Shown here: positions 34,752-45,967 of the stretch, in pieces
How positions within the stretch are numbered: position 1 is the stretch's first letter
Layout: every line of letters begins with the position of its first letter
Source: Labia minor
Taxonomy: Eukaryota > Arthropoda > Insecta > Dermaptera > Spongiphoridae
DNA length: 64,000 nt
NCBI GenBank assembly: GCA_963082975.1
Contig: OY720346.1
Span: 71,787,267 to 71,851,266 of the forward strand
Direction: 5' to 3'
Made by a program: the position numbers and the translations under genes
The notes under the pieces: model-generated
Told to the model about the DNA's origin: nothing
Databases searched by the model: none
What the model saw: the letters and a program-made list of their open reading frames with translations, nothing else

Positions 34752-35983
34752 TGTAAAGGTTTTCTTGGGTTTATAGGGGGAAAGGGGAAGGGGAAAGAAT
34801 GAGGGGTGTGATGTTTATAAAAAAAGAGGTGGGGAAAGAATCAATTAAAAAAAAGTTTAATATAAATAATTTTTTTATTTAAATTAATATTTAATTTAAT
34901 TTAAATTAAATTAATTAGTTTAGAATTAATTAGATTATAATTAATATTGATTTCAATAAATTAATAAATACATTAATTAATTTATTAAATTCAAATCAAT
35001 TAGTAATTATGATTTAAATTACTAATGATCTTTTTTAAAAGATAATGAAGGTAGGAGAAGTAAGGGGGAAAATATGGCGTCCTTCTATTTCGACAAGGGT
35101 TGTGAATGAAGGAGGTAATTTTAATTTGTGGTCCAGATAAGATGTAGCACTCAGATAACAGTGATTCCAGCGTGAAATAGAGAAAGAGTTGTACAAGGGA
35201 AGAGAGTGATTAGCTTATTAGATGTGAACTTTTATAAATTTTATTAATGTAAAAAAATAACGTTAGAAAATTTTCTTTTAAGAATCTTTGTTATTTTAAG
35301 CAATAAATCATATTAATTAGTTTTACAAATGGTAATAGAAATAATATCAATTAGCAACAAGAACTGAAATTATAATAAAACAAAAGGAATGAAATAAAGT
35401 CTTATCCGTGTCGTGGTGTGGAAATGGCGGCTGACATATGATGTCGTGATGATTTCCAAGAGGTCCAGATGAGTAGATTTTGTGAGGATCGAAAGAACCA
35501 GGTTGTCTTGTGTCTTCACGGGTTGAGATCAATTCCAATATTTAAATATTTTGTTTGGAAACGAATGAGAGTTAAAAAGCATTTAGCAACGCAAACATTC
35601 TATAAAAGTTGATTGTGCAAAATAGAACACGTCTATTCTCTCTGGTGTCTCGATAAAGAATAATTTTTCCAACAATATCAATAAACAAAATCAACACTCG
35701 GATCAATTCACTCACACTATCACATAAACACACACAGACAGGGAGTTCTTCCGTCTCTTTCTAATTCTATTTACAAAGTTCTATTTTAATTGAATAATTT
35801 ATTTTATTAAATAACTAATTATATCTCTAAGGGAGATCAAATTTCAAATTCTTAAAACTATTAAATTATATAATATTAAAATACATAAAAAGAAAGGGAT
35901 AGAGATATTGGCATTAATAAAAAACTTAAATATAAAATACAGAAATTATTAAAATTAGGGACTGAATTGAAAATATCAGTACA
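34752..35983 (-). repeat. 5' LTR (1232 bp) of the non-autonomous LTR retrotransposon
   Basis: Direct repeat of 31159-32390, TG...CA ends, only a scattered mismatch seen near the left edge (TGTAAAGG against TGTAATGG). Followed outside by GTAT, matching the bases before the other LTR. Confidence 0.9.
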
Positions 35984-36986
35984 GTATGTATGTATGTATG
36001 TATGTATGTAATGTCTGTAAGCAAATTTACTCAAAAACTAATCAAGCTAGGACTTCGAAATTTGGTACACCGATATTATTCACAGTTTGTAGATTTCTAT
36101 CAAAATTTCGTCAAAATCGGTTAACCGGAAGTGGTACTTTACCTACACTGGTTGCGTTTACCTTTCAAGTAAAGTACCAGTTTGCTTCGAGATATTTGCT
36201 TCATATTTTGTATATAGATTTAAAAATATGAAAAAAATTGAGATACCAAATTTCATCATGATCTGACTACCGGAAGTGACATTTTACTTATACAAGTAGC
36301 GTTTCTTTTTTACCGACCGACGATAGTAAGGGAGGTATTGTTTTCACACCAAATTTCATCTATGGATATTTTTAGGTACATATCTCCACGAATCATGCAT
36401 TTTCTTAACAGAAAAAAGTATTTTTAGCATGATGTCTGTCCGTCCGTCTGTCCGTCTGTCCGTCCGTCCGTAGAGATGTGTACAGCCTGAACGGCTCAAC
36501 GGATTTTGATTAAATTTGGTATATTTACCTAATACATAGGATGAATTCATCAACTTTTGGTGCAAATCCGGAAACCGGAAGTGCTAGTATTGCCGATCGA
36601 AGAGAGGAAGTGAAGGGTTATTTTCATATCAAATTTCACGTGAGGACATATCTCCACGTGTTATGCACTTTGTATTGGTTTTATCCTCGAGAAAAATCAT
36701 CTTCATTAGTTTTTTCTTAATTTAAAATTATATGACGTCACAGCCAGCCCTTATATATTATAAATAAAATAAAATTAAAAATATTTATATTATATCCATA
36801 TCTGTTTTTTTTACATTTAAAATATCAGTTAACCGGAAGTAGCACTTTATTCTATATATATTTATATAAATGTTACCAAATATCAAATTTGACACCAATA
36901 AACTAATACGAACTGGCTCTTTATCAATACCAAGTTTACACATTCTAAATATTCATTCACAACTCTTTATACCTATTTATATGCGG

Positions 36987-37834
36987 GAAGAAGAAGAGAC
37001 AATAATAATAAGAATAATAATACAACAAAAAGGATCTTGGCCAAAGATATTTCGGATGTGCTATTTCAGTTGAAGAAATAAGTTGACCTGTGGCCAGGTC
37101 CGAACCGACCGACGGTTTGAAATAAATTAATTTCCAGCTAAAGAAACAATTTCAACTAATTATAATGTATCTATTAATGTAATAAAAAACAGATATGGAT
37201 ACATAAATAATAAATATAAACATTTTTAATTTTATTTTATTTATAATATATATGCAAGACCAGGCTGTCACGTCATGAATGGCTGGATATATAATTTTAT
37301 ATTAAGAAAAAACTAATAAAGATGATTTTTCTCAAGTATAAAACCAATGCAAAGTGAATGATTCGTGATGATATGTAAAAAATCTCCTCATGTGAAATTT
37401 GGTGTGAAAATAACCCTTCCCTTTCTATCGTCGATCGCTAATACTACCACTTCCGGTTTCCGGATTGGCACCAAAAGTTGAGCAATTCATCCCACTGATG
37501 CATTAAGTAAAGATACCAAATTTCATCAAAATCCGTTGAGCCGTTCAGGCTGTACACTTCTATACGGACGGACGGACAGACAACATGCTAAAAATACTTT
37601 TTTCTGTTAAGAAAATGCATGATTCGTGGAGAATTGTAAAAATCTCCACAAGTGAAATTTGGTGTGAAAACAATACCTCCCTTACTATCGTCGGTCGGTA
37701 AAAAGATATATTCAAGGTTTTTTTTTGGTTGTGACAAAAGTTGGAATAAGAATTTATTGAAATTTTAAAATGTATTTAGAAAGTTCTAAAACATCTTATT
37801 TTAACTGATCTTAATATTTTTAATTATTATAATA
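36987..37834. repeat. Duplicated-unit flank with a P module at 37081-37703
   Basis: 36987-37080 and 37704-37834 match the F-box downstream flank (compare 11290-11480). Between them is a P module beginning GTTGACCTGTGGCCAGGTCC and ending GTCGGTCGGTAAAAAG, with a degenerate CRE pair and a CGGACGGACAGACA tract. No coding. Confidence 0.7.
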
Positions 37835-39422
37835 TCTATATATGTAAAAAAAGGTTTTTGTCTGCACATTGGTCAGAATTTAAAATTTTTTGCATATCTT
37901 CGCGTTTCATGACCTCTAGAATCCAAAAGTGACTTTAGAATTTTTCATGTCTGTCTGTCTGTCCGGAAAACTACTATTTTATAGACTCAGAATTGGCTCA
38001 ACCGATTTCTATGAAATTACATGACAATATTCTTATATACCTCTAGAGTAACATAGGCTATAAATTTTATTAAATTTTTAATCAATAACCGCAGAAATTA
38101 ATTTTTTAAAGTTTATTTAATTCTCCGTGTTGTTCATTCAAGAGCATCTCGCGGCTCACAGGCTCTAGCGGAATTATTTCAAACAATGAATTATCATAGC
38201 GGCGGAGGAAATATTAGGAGATATCATTGCGTTTTCAGTCCAAATCGAACAACATTAATTAAGATATTTTCATTATGACAGATATTAGGAAAAAAACCGC
38301 GAATTCAATATTTCTGTTCACGAATTATTTGTAGACTTTAGTAAAACATACACATGACTCAATATAGATCAGCATAAACTTTTTCAAATTTTGATCTTCA
38401 AATTTGTCTTGAAGGTAGTAAAGAAAGAATAAGATGCGGAAATCAATTGTAAAATGTTAGGTTACCCAGACGAATTAAATATAATAGGAGATTCGGCAAT
38501 TGCAATTACAGATAGCGAGGAAAAATTAATGGAGGTTTGAAATTAATAGTGATAAGAAAACATATTTAGTAACAAAGAGGAAGAGTATTAACATTCAAAA
38601 TCTTAAGATACAAAATGTAGAATTTGAATATGTAGAAAAATTGAATGTAATCACGAAGAATAATAATATTTGAGAAGAATTTAAATCGGGGTTGCAATCG
38701 GGAAACGCCTGTTTTCTTTCAATGAAAAGGCTTATCTCATCAAAATTATTATCAAAGGGAATATATAAAAAAATTATTTTGCCTGTTTCATTATATGGGT
38801 GGGAGGCATGGTCTATGAGCCTGGGAGATGAGAGTAGATTCAGAGTATTTGAGAATAGGATTCTTCCCTGAATTTATTGGCCAAAGAAAGATGAGGTCAC
38901 CGGGGAATGGGGGAGACTGCATAACAAGACATTGCATGGCCTGTCTGCATCTTCAGAAATAGTTAGGGTTATAAAAGGGAAAAAGCTGCGATAGGCAGGG
39001 CACGTGGCTAGAATGGGAGAGGAAAAATATATTGGTGGGGAGACCGATTAGAAAACGTCCTCTTGGAAAACCTATGACGCGTAGGAAGGGACGTAAGAGA
39101 GATGGGACAAGGGCTCAGGATAGGGACACTTGGAGAAATGTGGTTGTTGCGGCCAAGAACTTTCGAGTATCTTTGAGCCACATAGATAGATAGATATACC
39201 ATATACAATAATAATATATATAATTAATTTACTGATTAAATTGAAATATATTTTAAATAAGAACACAAAAAGAAATGAATGTTTTATGTAATATACGGAT
39301 TGAAACAAAATGGATGAAAACCTTTTACTACTTTCAACCAAATACTATGTACCACTCGGGGGTACAGGGGGCGGAGCCCCCGTCTAGGTGTGAAGAGCGC
39401 CGAAGGCGCTCTGAGCAGCTAG
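37835..39422 (+). mobile_element. Helitron (canonical ends), 1588 bp, carrying a decayed LINE fragment
   Basis: The 5' end TCTATATATG follows A. The 3' end has hairpin AGAGCGCC GAA GGCGCTCT, then GAGCAG and the terminal CTAG before a host T. The paralogous site at 11476-11500 (and 45297-45320) reads straight across ATAATA^TATTATAAATT, so insertion was between A and T with no duplication. A second GC hairpin (GGGGGCGGAGCCCCC) lies at about 39367-39381. The interior 38300-39190 contains a frameshifted LINE C-end. No Rep/helicase gene, so it is non-autonomous. Confidence 0.9.
38300..39190 (+). pseudogene. LINE reverse transcriptase C-terminal fragment inside the Helitron
   Basis: Broken translation shows the usual tail of RTE/Jockey-like polymerases: GYPDELNIIGDSAIA (where a YADD-type motif would be), IILPVSLYGWEAWSMSLGDE, FRVFENRIL, WPKKDE, IVRVIK and RPLGKP-type sequence followed by QDRDTWRN. 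Several stops and shifts. The same fragment is in the inverted Helitron at 52755 (minus, about 52980-53900), so it was captured before the copies spread. Confidence 0.7.
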
Positions 39423-40221
39423 TATTATAAATTATTAATTTAAAAATGGAGAACAAAACATTCATGGGTTCTCTTTATTAAAAATATTCTTAATTATTTA
39501 AATTTGTACAAACTTGTATTAATTTATTAGACTAAAATTGTAAGAGAAACCAGATAATAAATATTATATAGATATATTATATAAGGATTTATTTTTATAT
39601 TATATATAAAGAATATAGGAAAGGATATTGGATTGAATAAGGAAAATAAAATAAATTCACAAATTTCATTTTATAATATTTATTAATATTCAATGAATTA
39701 TTATTATTAATATTAATTAAGATATACATTAAAAATATTAAATACAATCGCCATTTTTTAAATAAAACTTCAATTACTATATAATGAACAAGAATAGTAT
39801 TTATTTTAATAGAGTCATTATATTTATAATATATGACTTAAATACTAAAATAATTTTATAATTATTTAAAATTATTTTTTAAATAATTTAATTTCAATAA
39901 AATAAAACAAAATTACAAAATGTTTATTTATTATTATCTACAATAATATCTTTTAAAAATTGTGCAATACAAATATTTTAGAATAATATATTTATAATAT
40001 ATATTTAACTTTAACAATATTTTTTTTCATTTAAATACAAACATACAATGGTAATTTATTTAATTTTTTTTCATATTAAAGTAGTATTTATTTTCAATTA
40101 TTAAAACGTATATTTAAATATTTTTAATATTATTATTATACAATATAAAACTTAAATATGAAAATAACTGAAACTTTTATAACGATCATAAGAAATATTT
40201 ATAAACATTTATTTTTAATAT
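39423..40221. repeat. Downstream flank of F-box copy 3
   Basis: AT-rich, nearly the inverted copy of 29998-30800. No gene. Shares the small variant AACTGAAAC (about 40165) with copy 2 where copies 1 and 4 differ. Confidence 0.65.
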
Positions 40222-41606
40222 TCAATAAATAAATAAATAACGTTCGATAATACTTGCACAAGGTAACAATTTTTTCAAAATCCGATAGTTATCTCGATTA
40301 TACAAATTAGATGGCCAACCCCTATTTTCTTCAGCAGGGTATTCTTGTTGAATGTTCAATGTATGAACACGCAAGTTATTTTTGATTGTGCTAAAATCAA
40401 TTTTTATCTTTGTGTCATGAAGATTTAATTGATAGAATGTTTTACATTGAAAAATGTATGGAAGTACTTCATTACATATTTCTCCACATCCATACAATGA
40501 TAAAATATTTAATTTTTTTATTTCATGGATATCCTCAAGATCACTAGCAATTAAAAATTGACAGCATTCTAATCGGAGATCTGTTAAATTTTCAAATTGA
40601 TTAAGCATTTTCAAGGCATTTTTCTGGACATCTTGGCAAAAAAATATTTTCAAATTTGTTAATGGTAACCTTTTTTCAAGAAACACATTAACTAGTTGCT
40701 CTGTAAATGATTGAATATTCCACAAAATTACTTTTTTCAATTTTCGTAATGGTGCAATTTCAAAATAACTCCTGAGAATTTCTTCTGGGCCAGAATATCT
40801 AATCTGTAGTTGTTCTAAATTTTCTAATTTTGACAAATAAGATGGCCAGGTTTTATTATTAGAATCAAAGCGATTTCTAATTGTCTTAAATTAGAGAAGT
40901 TATCTATTGATTGCAATGGTCCGATTTTTTTTATCAATAATCTCGGCAAATTTAATGTTACAAGTTTGTTCATTTTCATTATTAATTTATTTATATTTTT
41001 ATTACAAAAAAATTCAAATGGAAGACTAAACTTTTTTAAATTTGTAAAAAAATAATTAATACCCCATAGAAAAATATCATGATCTATTATGGGCCCTTTT
41101 ATAATAAATTCCTCTACCTTATCGAAAATAGGATAAGTTGGCAATTTACCTTCTTCGACATCACTTGATAATTTTATTAGAAAATCTCGTATTATATCTA
41201 ATTTTCTTTCGGAGTTATCATGAAAAACAATTTTTTTTATTCTTAGCATGGATAAATGTTTTATAAACTTGATTAAAAATTTATAATTGAAATCATTTAC
41301 ATCAACAGTTTCTATTAAAAAATTGAATCGTTCAAAAAACTGTTCAGCGTAGAAGGAATTCGAACTGTCAAATATTATAGCAGGAAAAGAAGAAACAATT
41401 CTAGAATTGATAATCGCATCGTAATAATATTGATCTTCACTTAAAAGAACCCATTCTTGTATTGTTGAATATTTCAGAATATTACCTACTAATTCTTGCG
41501 GTAATCTCCTCATATGTTGATGTAATTCTTGATCACAACTGAAATTTACAGTTGTTTTATTTAAAACAGGAGTTATCTTCTGAACACAATATTTGGTTTT
41601 TTCCAT
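40222..41606 (-). pseudogene. F-box/LRR gene, copy 3, start lost and 1-nt frameshift
   Basis: Homologous reading begins at MEKTKYC (ATG 41606). The normal start and about 60-80 bases before it are deleted, joining upstream promoter-like sequence to codon 3 or so. F-box-like LPQELVGNILKYSTIQEW is present. Near 40870 one T is missing (GCTTTGATTC against GCTTTTGATTC in copy 1), which moves the frame; coding resumes in another frame from 40836 to the normal stop at 40222. The final ~203 residues are identical to copy 2, while the first ~270 differ at many sites. Confidence 0.85.
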
Positions 41607-42986
41607 CTTTTTGGGTGCTAATGTTGACTTGGTGAGATGCAGAGAGCAAATGATAGCTGAAGGAAATGGAGGAGGCCGTTTATGTCGAAAAAAGGTGTGT
41701 CGGAACAGGCAACCAATCAGAAGACCCCTTAAGTAAAAATAAGAAGATTGGGGTTCGAAACTTTTTTCTACCTCTCTATTGTATTTGTTCAATATTTTGA
41801 TTTTCTTATTTTTTACTTTTCCGCATACTTCGTATAAGGGAAGTATTGGAATCGTCAAAAATTTCGACTTCGAGATTTCGATAGATCTTGACGTTTTAGA
41901 CCTCCCTGAGTCGGAAAATACCATTTTTCGAATTATGTCTGTGTGTGTGTATGTATGTATGTATGTATCTAATGTCTATGAGCAAATTTACTCAAAAACT
42001 AATCAAGCTAGGACTTCGAAATTTGGTACACCGATATTATTCACAGTTTGTATATTTCAATCAAAATTTCGTCAAAATCGGTTCACCGGAAGTAGTACTT
42101 TACCTACACTGGTTGCGTTAACATTTCAAGTAAAGTACCAGTTTGCTTCGAGATATTTGCTTCATATTTTGTATATAGATTTAAAAATATGAAAAAAATT
42201 CAGATACCAAATTTCATCATGATCTGACTACCGGAAGTGACATTTTACCTATACAAGTAGCGTTAGGTTTAAATTATAAATATATATAATAGTGTTAACC
42301 CATCTTATTTTATAATTTAAATTAATTAGTTTGTTTATTTTTAATGTTGTAAATTATTTACCAAGTTTACACATTCTAAATATTCATTCACAATTCTTTA
42401 TACGTATTTATATGCGGGAAAGTCTAGGGGAGGACATTCCCGATTTTTTTAACTTTGTAAGATAAAATTATAACTTTCAAATGATTATATATGTTATTAT
42501 TAAAAAGTCAGGAATTATAATCATTAAAAAAGTCAAAATAGTTCATCAAATAGCCTTTTTATCTACGTTCAAAAAATATACATAACAGATATCTTTAATA
42601 TCTCGCCAGAGAATTTATCATTAATTTTAATGGTATAAAATATTCATAATTATCATCAAAATGAAAATCTCTCCTGAATTCAAATTTTATGCTTCAGAAT
42701 CCGATTAGGCTATTAAAACAAGGTTTACCTTAAAAATGTGTTTCTTAAAATTTGCTCTTAAACTTTTGATAACAGAGGAGTATTCAAAGAAGCTTCGAAA
42801 TCATTGTTCAAATTGTGTAAATTCTGAAAGAAAATATGTCGAAAGGAATCTTCACTAGTTTATATGATTAACTAATAAAGGTCTAAAAATTAACATTTAT
42901 TATTATATTTGTTCCATTCTTGTATATAAAACATTATTTTCCCACTCTTATAAATAGAGAAGTAATATTGTTATTTTAATTTTCAG
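41607..42986. repeat. Upstream flank of F-box copy 3 with element E copy 2 (41815-42449), then FLVCR-type intron sequence
   Basis: 41620-41815 is the promoter-like block. 41815-42449 is an E element lacking its P module: it keeps the CCGCATACTTCG end and the TATATGCGGGAAAGTCTAG end. Host flanks read ATTTTTT...AACTTTG, matching the uninterrupted 47620-47636. 42450-42710 is unit flank and 42715-42986 matches 20025-20290. Confidence 0.65.
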
Positions 42987-43140
42987 GTATGGTTTGGTCA
43001 AGAAAAAGTAAGCACTGCCTTTTCTCTGAGTGTTTTTGGTAATCAATTGGGAATTGCTTTAGGATTTTTACTTCCACCGATGATTCTAGAAAATACTCCT
43101 GATCTAGAAGAAATCATTTCTAAGCTTGAATAAATGCTTT
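42987..43140 (+). pseudogene. Isolated FLVCR-family exon with an in-frame stop
   Basis: After a good acceptor (ttaattttcag, ending 42986) the sequence encodes [18 protein letters not shown], then [19 protein letters not shown], then [10 protein letters not shown] and TAA. This is the conserved WFGxxE ... GNQLGxAxGFLLPP exon from the N-terminal half of FLVCR transporters. The stop falls where family members continue, and no partner exon was found within range on either side, so it looks like a dispersed dead exon. It lies 35 kb downstream of the C-terminal FLVCR exons at 6.2-7.4 kb, the wrong order for one gene. Confidence 0.75.
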
Positions 43141-43432
43141 CTATTGTATAGATTATTTTAAAAAAATTATCAAAATATTAATTAAGAAAAACGTGTTTTA
43201 TTTATTTATTTTTCTTTTCTAATCCTTTGTTTCCACACCACAGTATATGAAAATATCCCTTATAATTATAAATTTTGTTTCAATCGATAATATTTTTAAA
43301 ATTTTTTGTCTTAATTTTTTTAAATTAATATTTGATATTAATGTGATAATTGTTACGTTAATTGAATTTATTTTTTACACGCTTTTATTGGCTCTTATTT
43401 TGATTTTTAGTTCATTATGTCTCTTAACAAAA
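43141..43432. repeat. Continuation of the duplicated FLVCR-exon segment
   Basis: Matches 10530-10840 closely. The small frame at 43247-43435 is hydrophobic AT sequence with no conservation in the other copy. Confidence 0.5.
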
Positions 43433-43576
43433 TAAGCGGGAGTGTCCTCCCCTAGACTTTCCCGCATATAAATAGGTATAAAGAGTTGTGAATGAATATT
43501 TAGAATGTGTAAACTTGTTATTGATAAAGAGCCAGTTCGTATTAGTTTATTGGTGGCAAATTTGATATTTGGTAAC

Positions 43577-43613
<37 letters not shown>

Positions 43614-44627
43614 AAAGTGCTACTTCCGGTTAACTGATATTTTAAATGTAAAAAAAACAGATATGGATATAATATAAATATTTTTAATTTTATTTTATTT
43701 ATAATATATAAGGGCTGGCTGTGACGTCATGAAGTGCTGGGTGACGTCATATAATTTTAAATTAAGAAAAAACTAATGAAGATGATTTTTCTCGAGGATA
43801 AAACCAATACAAAGTGCATAACACGTGGAGATATGCCTTCACGTGAAATTTGATATGAAAATAACCCTTCACTTCCTCTCTTCGATCGGCAATACTAGCA
43901 CTTCCGGTTTCCGGATTTGCACCAAAAGTTGATCCATTCATCCTACTGATGCATTAAGTAAATATACCAAATTTCATCAAAATCCGTTGAGCCGTTCAAG
44001 CTGTACACATCTCTACGGACACACAGCGGACGGACGGACAGACATCATGCTAAAAATACTTTTTTCTGTTAAGGAAATGCATGATTCGTGGAGATATGTA
44101 CCTAAAAATATCCACAGGTGAAATTTGGTGTGAAAACAATACCTCCCTTACTATCGTCGGTCGGTAAAAAGGAAACGCTACTTGTATAGGTAAAATGTCA
44201 CTTCCGGTAGTCAGATCATGATGAAATTTGGTATCTGAATTTTTTTCATATTTTTAAATCTATATACAAAATATGAAGCAAATATCTCGAAGCAAACTGG
44301 TACTTTACTTGAAAGGTAAACGCAACCATTGTAGGTAAAGTACCACTTCCGGTTAACCGATTTTGACGAAATTTTGATAGAAATCTACAAACTGTGAATA
44401 ATATCGGTGTACCAAATTTCGAAGTCCTAGCTTGATTAGTTTTTGAGTAAATTTGCTTACAGACATTACATACATACATACATACATACACACACACAGA
44501 CATAATTCGAAAATTGGTATTTTCCGACTCAGGGAGGTCTAAAACGTCAAGATCTATCGAAATCTCGAAGTCGAAATTTTTGACGATTCCAATACTTCCC
44601 TTATACGAAGTATGCGGGAAAGTAAAA
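43433..44627 (+). mobile_element. Element E, copy 3, uninterrupted (~1.2 kb)
   Basis: Begins GCGGGAGTGTCCTCCCCTAG with CTTTCCCGCATA just inside, and ends TATGCGGGAAAGTA. Inside, in order: a (TA)n run at about 43577-43607, paired TGACGTCA (43722-43729, 43742-43749), a P-module core ending GTCGGTCGGTAAAAAG at about 44170, TTCCGGT motifs and (CATA)n at about 44467-44490. The paralogous site at about 10828-10845 lacks it, confirming a mobile insertion. No transposase. Confidence 0.8.
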
Positions 44628-45967
44628 AGATAAATATTTTTTATTAGTGTTTTCGAAATATGGTCCTCCGGCCCGGAAGACATTTTGAAAATTGTATTTT
44701 GGCCCGCGCTTAAAAGTATTTTCACAACCCTGTATGGGAAAAAGAAAAGGGCTGTATTTAGGGTTTTCCGGTAATTATTCGATCCATGCTTGGACTTCAA
44801 CGAACATTAAAAAAAAACATTGGCAAAATAGAGTTATGGCCTTAGCAACCCATTTTGCTATTCGTTTTTATGTAATAGATTATTATATTATATTAAATTT
44901 CAATTTATATATTATCTAAAATAATTTTTCAAGAAGCAAAATATTCAGGTATTTGAAAAATCCATGAAACAATTTATTTTTAACTTGGTTCCTTGTTCAT
45001 TAACAATTGAATTTTGTTTACTTGTAGAAGAATGAAAAAAGGACAAAGCAACAAAAAGGACTTTTTCAAAGCTTTTGTGTTTACTTGAAAAGAAGAGACA
45101 ATAATAAAACTAGACCCCTGACCATTGGCAAAAGATAATACAAATGTGATATTTCAGTTCAAGAAAAAAGATATACAAGGGTTTTGTTTTTTTGGTTTTG
45201 ACAAAAGTTGGAATAAGAATTTATTGAAATTTTAAAGTGTATTTAGAAAGTTCTAAAACATCTTATTTTAGCTGATCTTAATATTTTTAATTATTATAAT
45301 ATATTATTATAAATTATTAATTTAAAAATAGAGAAAAAAACATTCATGGGTTCTCTTTATTAAAAATATTCTTAATTATTTAAATTTGTACAAACTTGTA
45401 TTAATTTATTAGACTAAAATTGTAAGAGAAACCAGATAATAAATATTATGTAGATATATTATATTAGGATTTATTTTTATATTATATATAAAGAATATAG
45501 GAAAGGATATTGGATTGAATAAGGAAAATAAAATAAATTTACAAATTTCATTTTATAATATTTATTAATATTCAATGAATTATTATTATTAATATTAGTT
45601 AAGATCTACATTAAAAATATTAAATACAATCGCCATTTTGTAAGTAAAACTTCAATTACTATATAATGAACAAGAATAGTATTTATTTTATTAGAAACAT
45701 TATATTTATAATATATGACTTAATTACTAAATTAATTTTATAAATTATTTAAAATTATTTTTTATATTAAAGTAATATTTATTTTCAATTATTAAAATGT
45801 ATATTTAAATATTTTTAATATAGATTATTATTATACAATATAAATCTTAATTATTAAAATAACTTAATCTTTTATAACGATCATAAGAAATATTTATAAA
45901 CATTTATTTTAAATACACTTACATTATAACCAAATATAAAAAAAGATAAAAGATAATATTGAAATCA
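44628..45967. repeat. Downstream flank of F-box copy 4
   Basis: Matches 10840-12268. 45297-45320 is a second empty site for the Helitron. Frames such as 44692-44919 also appear in the other copy but diverge without protein conservation; not genes. Confidence 0.6.

Larger units (their letters stand above)
31063..36986 (-). mobile_element. Element E, copy 1 (split by an LTR retrotransposon)
   Basis: The left end CTTTCCCGCATACTTCGTAT (about 31065) and the right end TATATGCGGG (about 36985) match both ends of the uninterrupted copy at 43433-44627, inverted. The piece 31159-35983 plus the repeated GTAT is a later LTR-element insertion into its TGTG/GTAT microsatellite. It includes a P module at about 36310-36600. 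The DNA to its left and right is the same host sequence in opposite orientation, so it sits at the centre of an inverted duplication. Confidence 0.75.

Noticed and set aside
37081-37703. Short tandem arrays (CGGACGGACAGA) as a possible CRISPR-like array
   Set aside because: Units are 4-8 bp microsatellite repeats without unique spacers, and the genome is eukaryotic.
39008-39341. Minus-strand ORFs in the Helitron
   Set aside because: Antisense shadows of the decayed LINE fragment.
41607-41924. N-terminal extension of the F-box copy 3 frame
   Set aside because: It reads through element E and promoter-like sequence joined by a deletion; not part of the ancestral protein.
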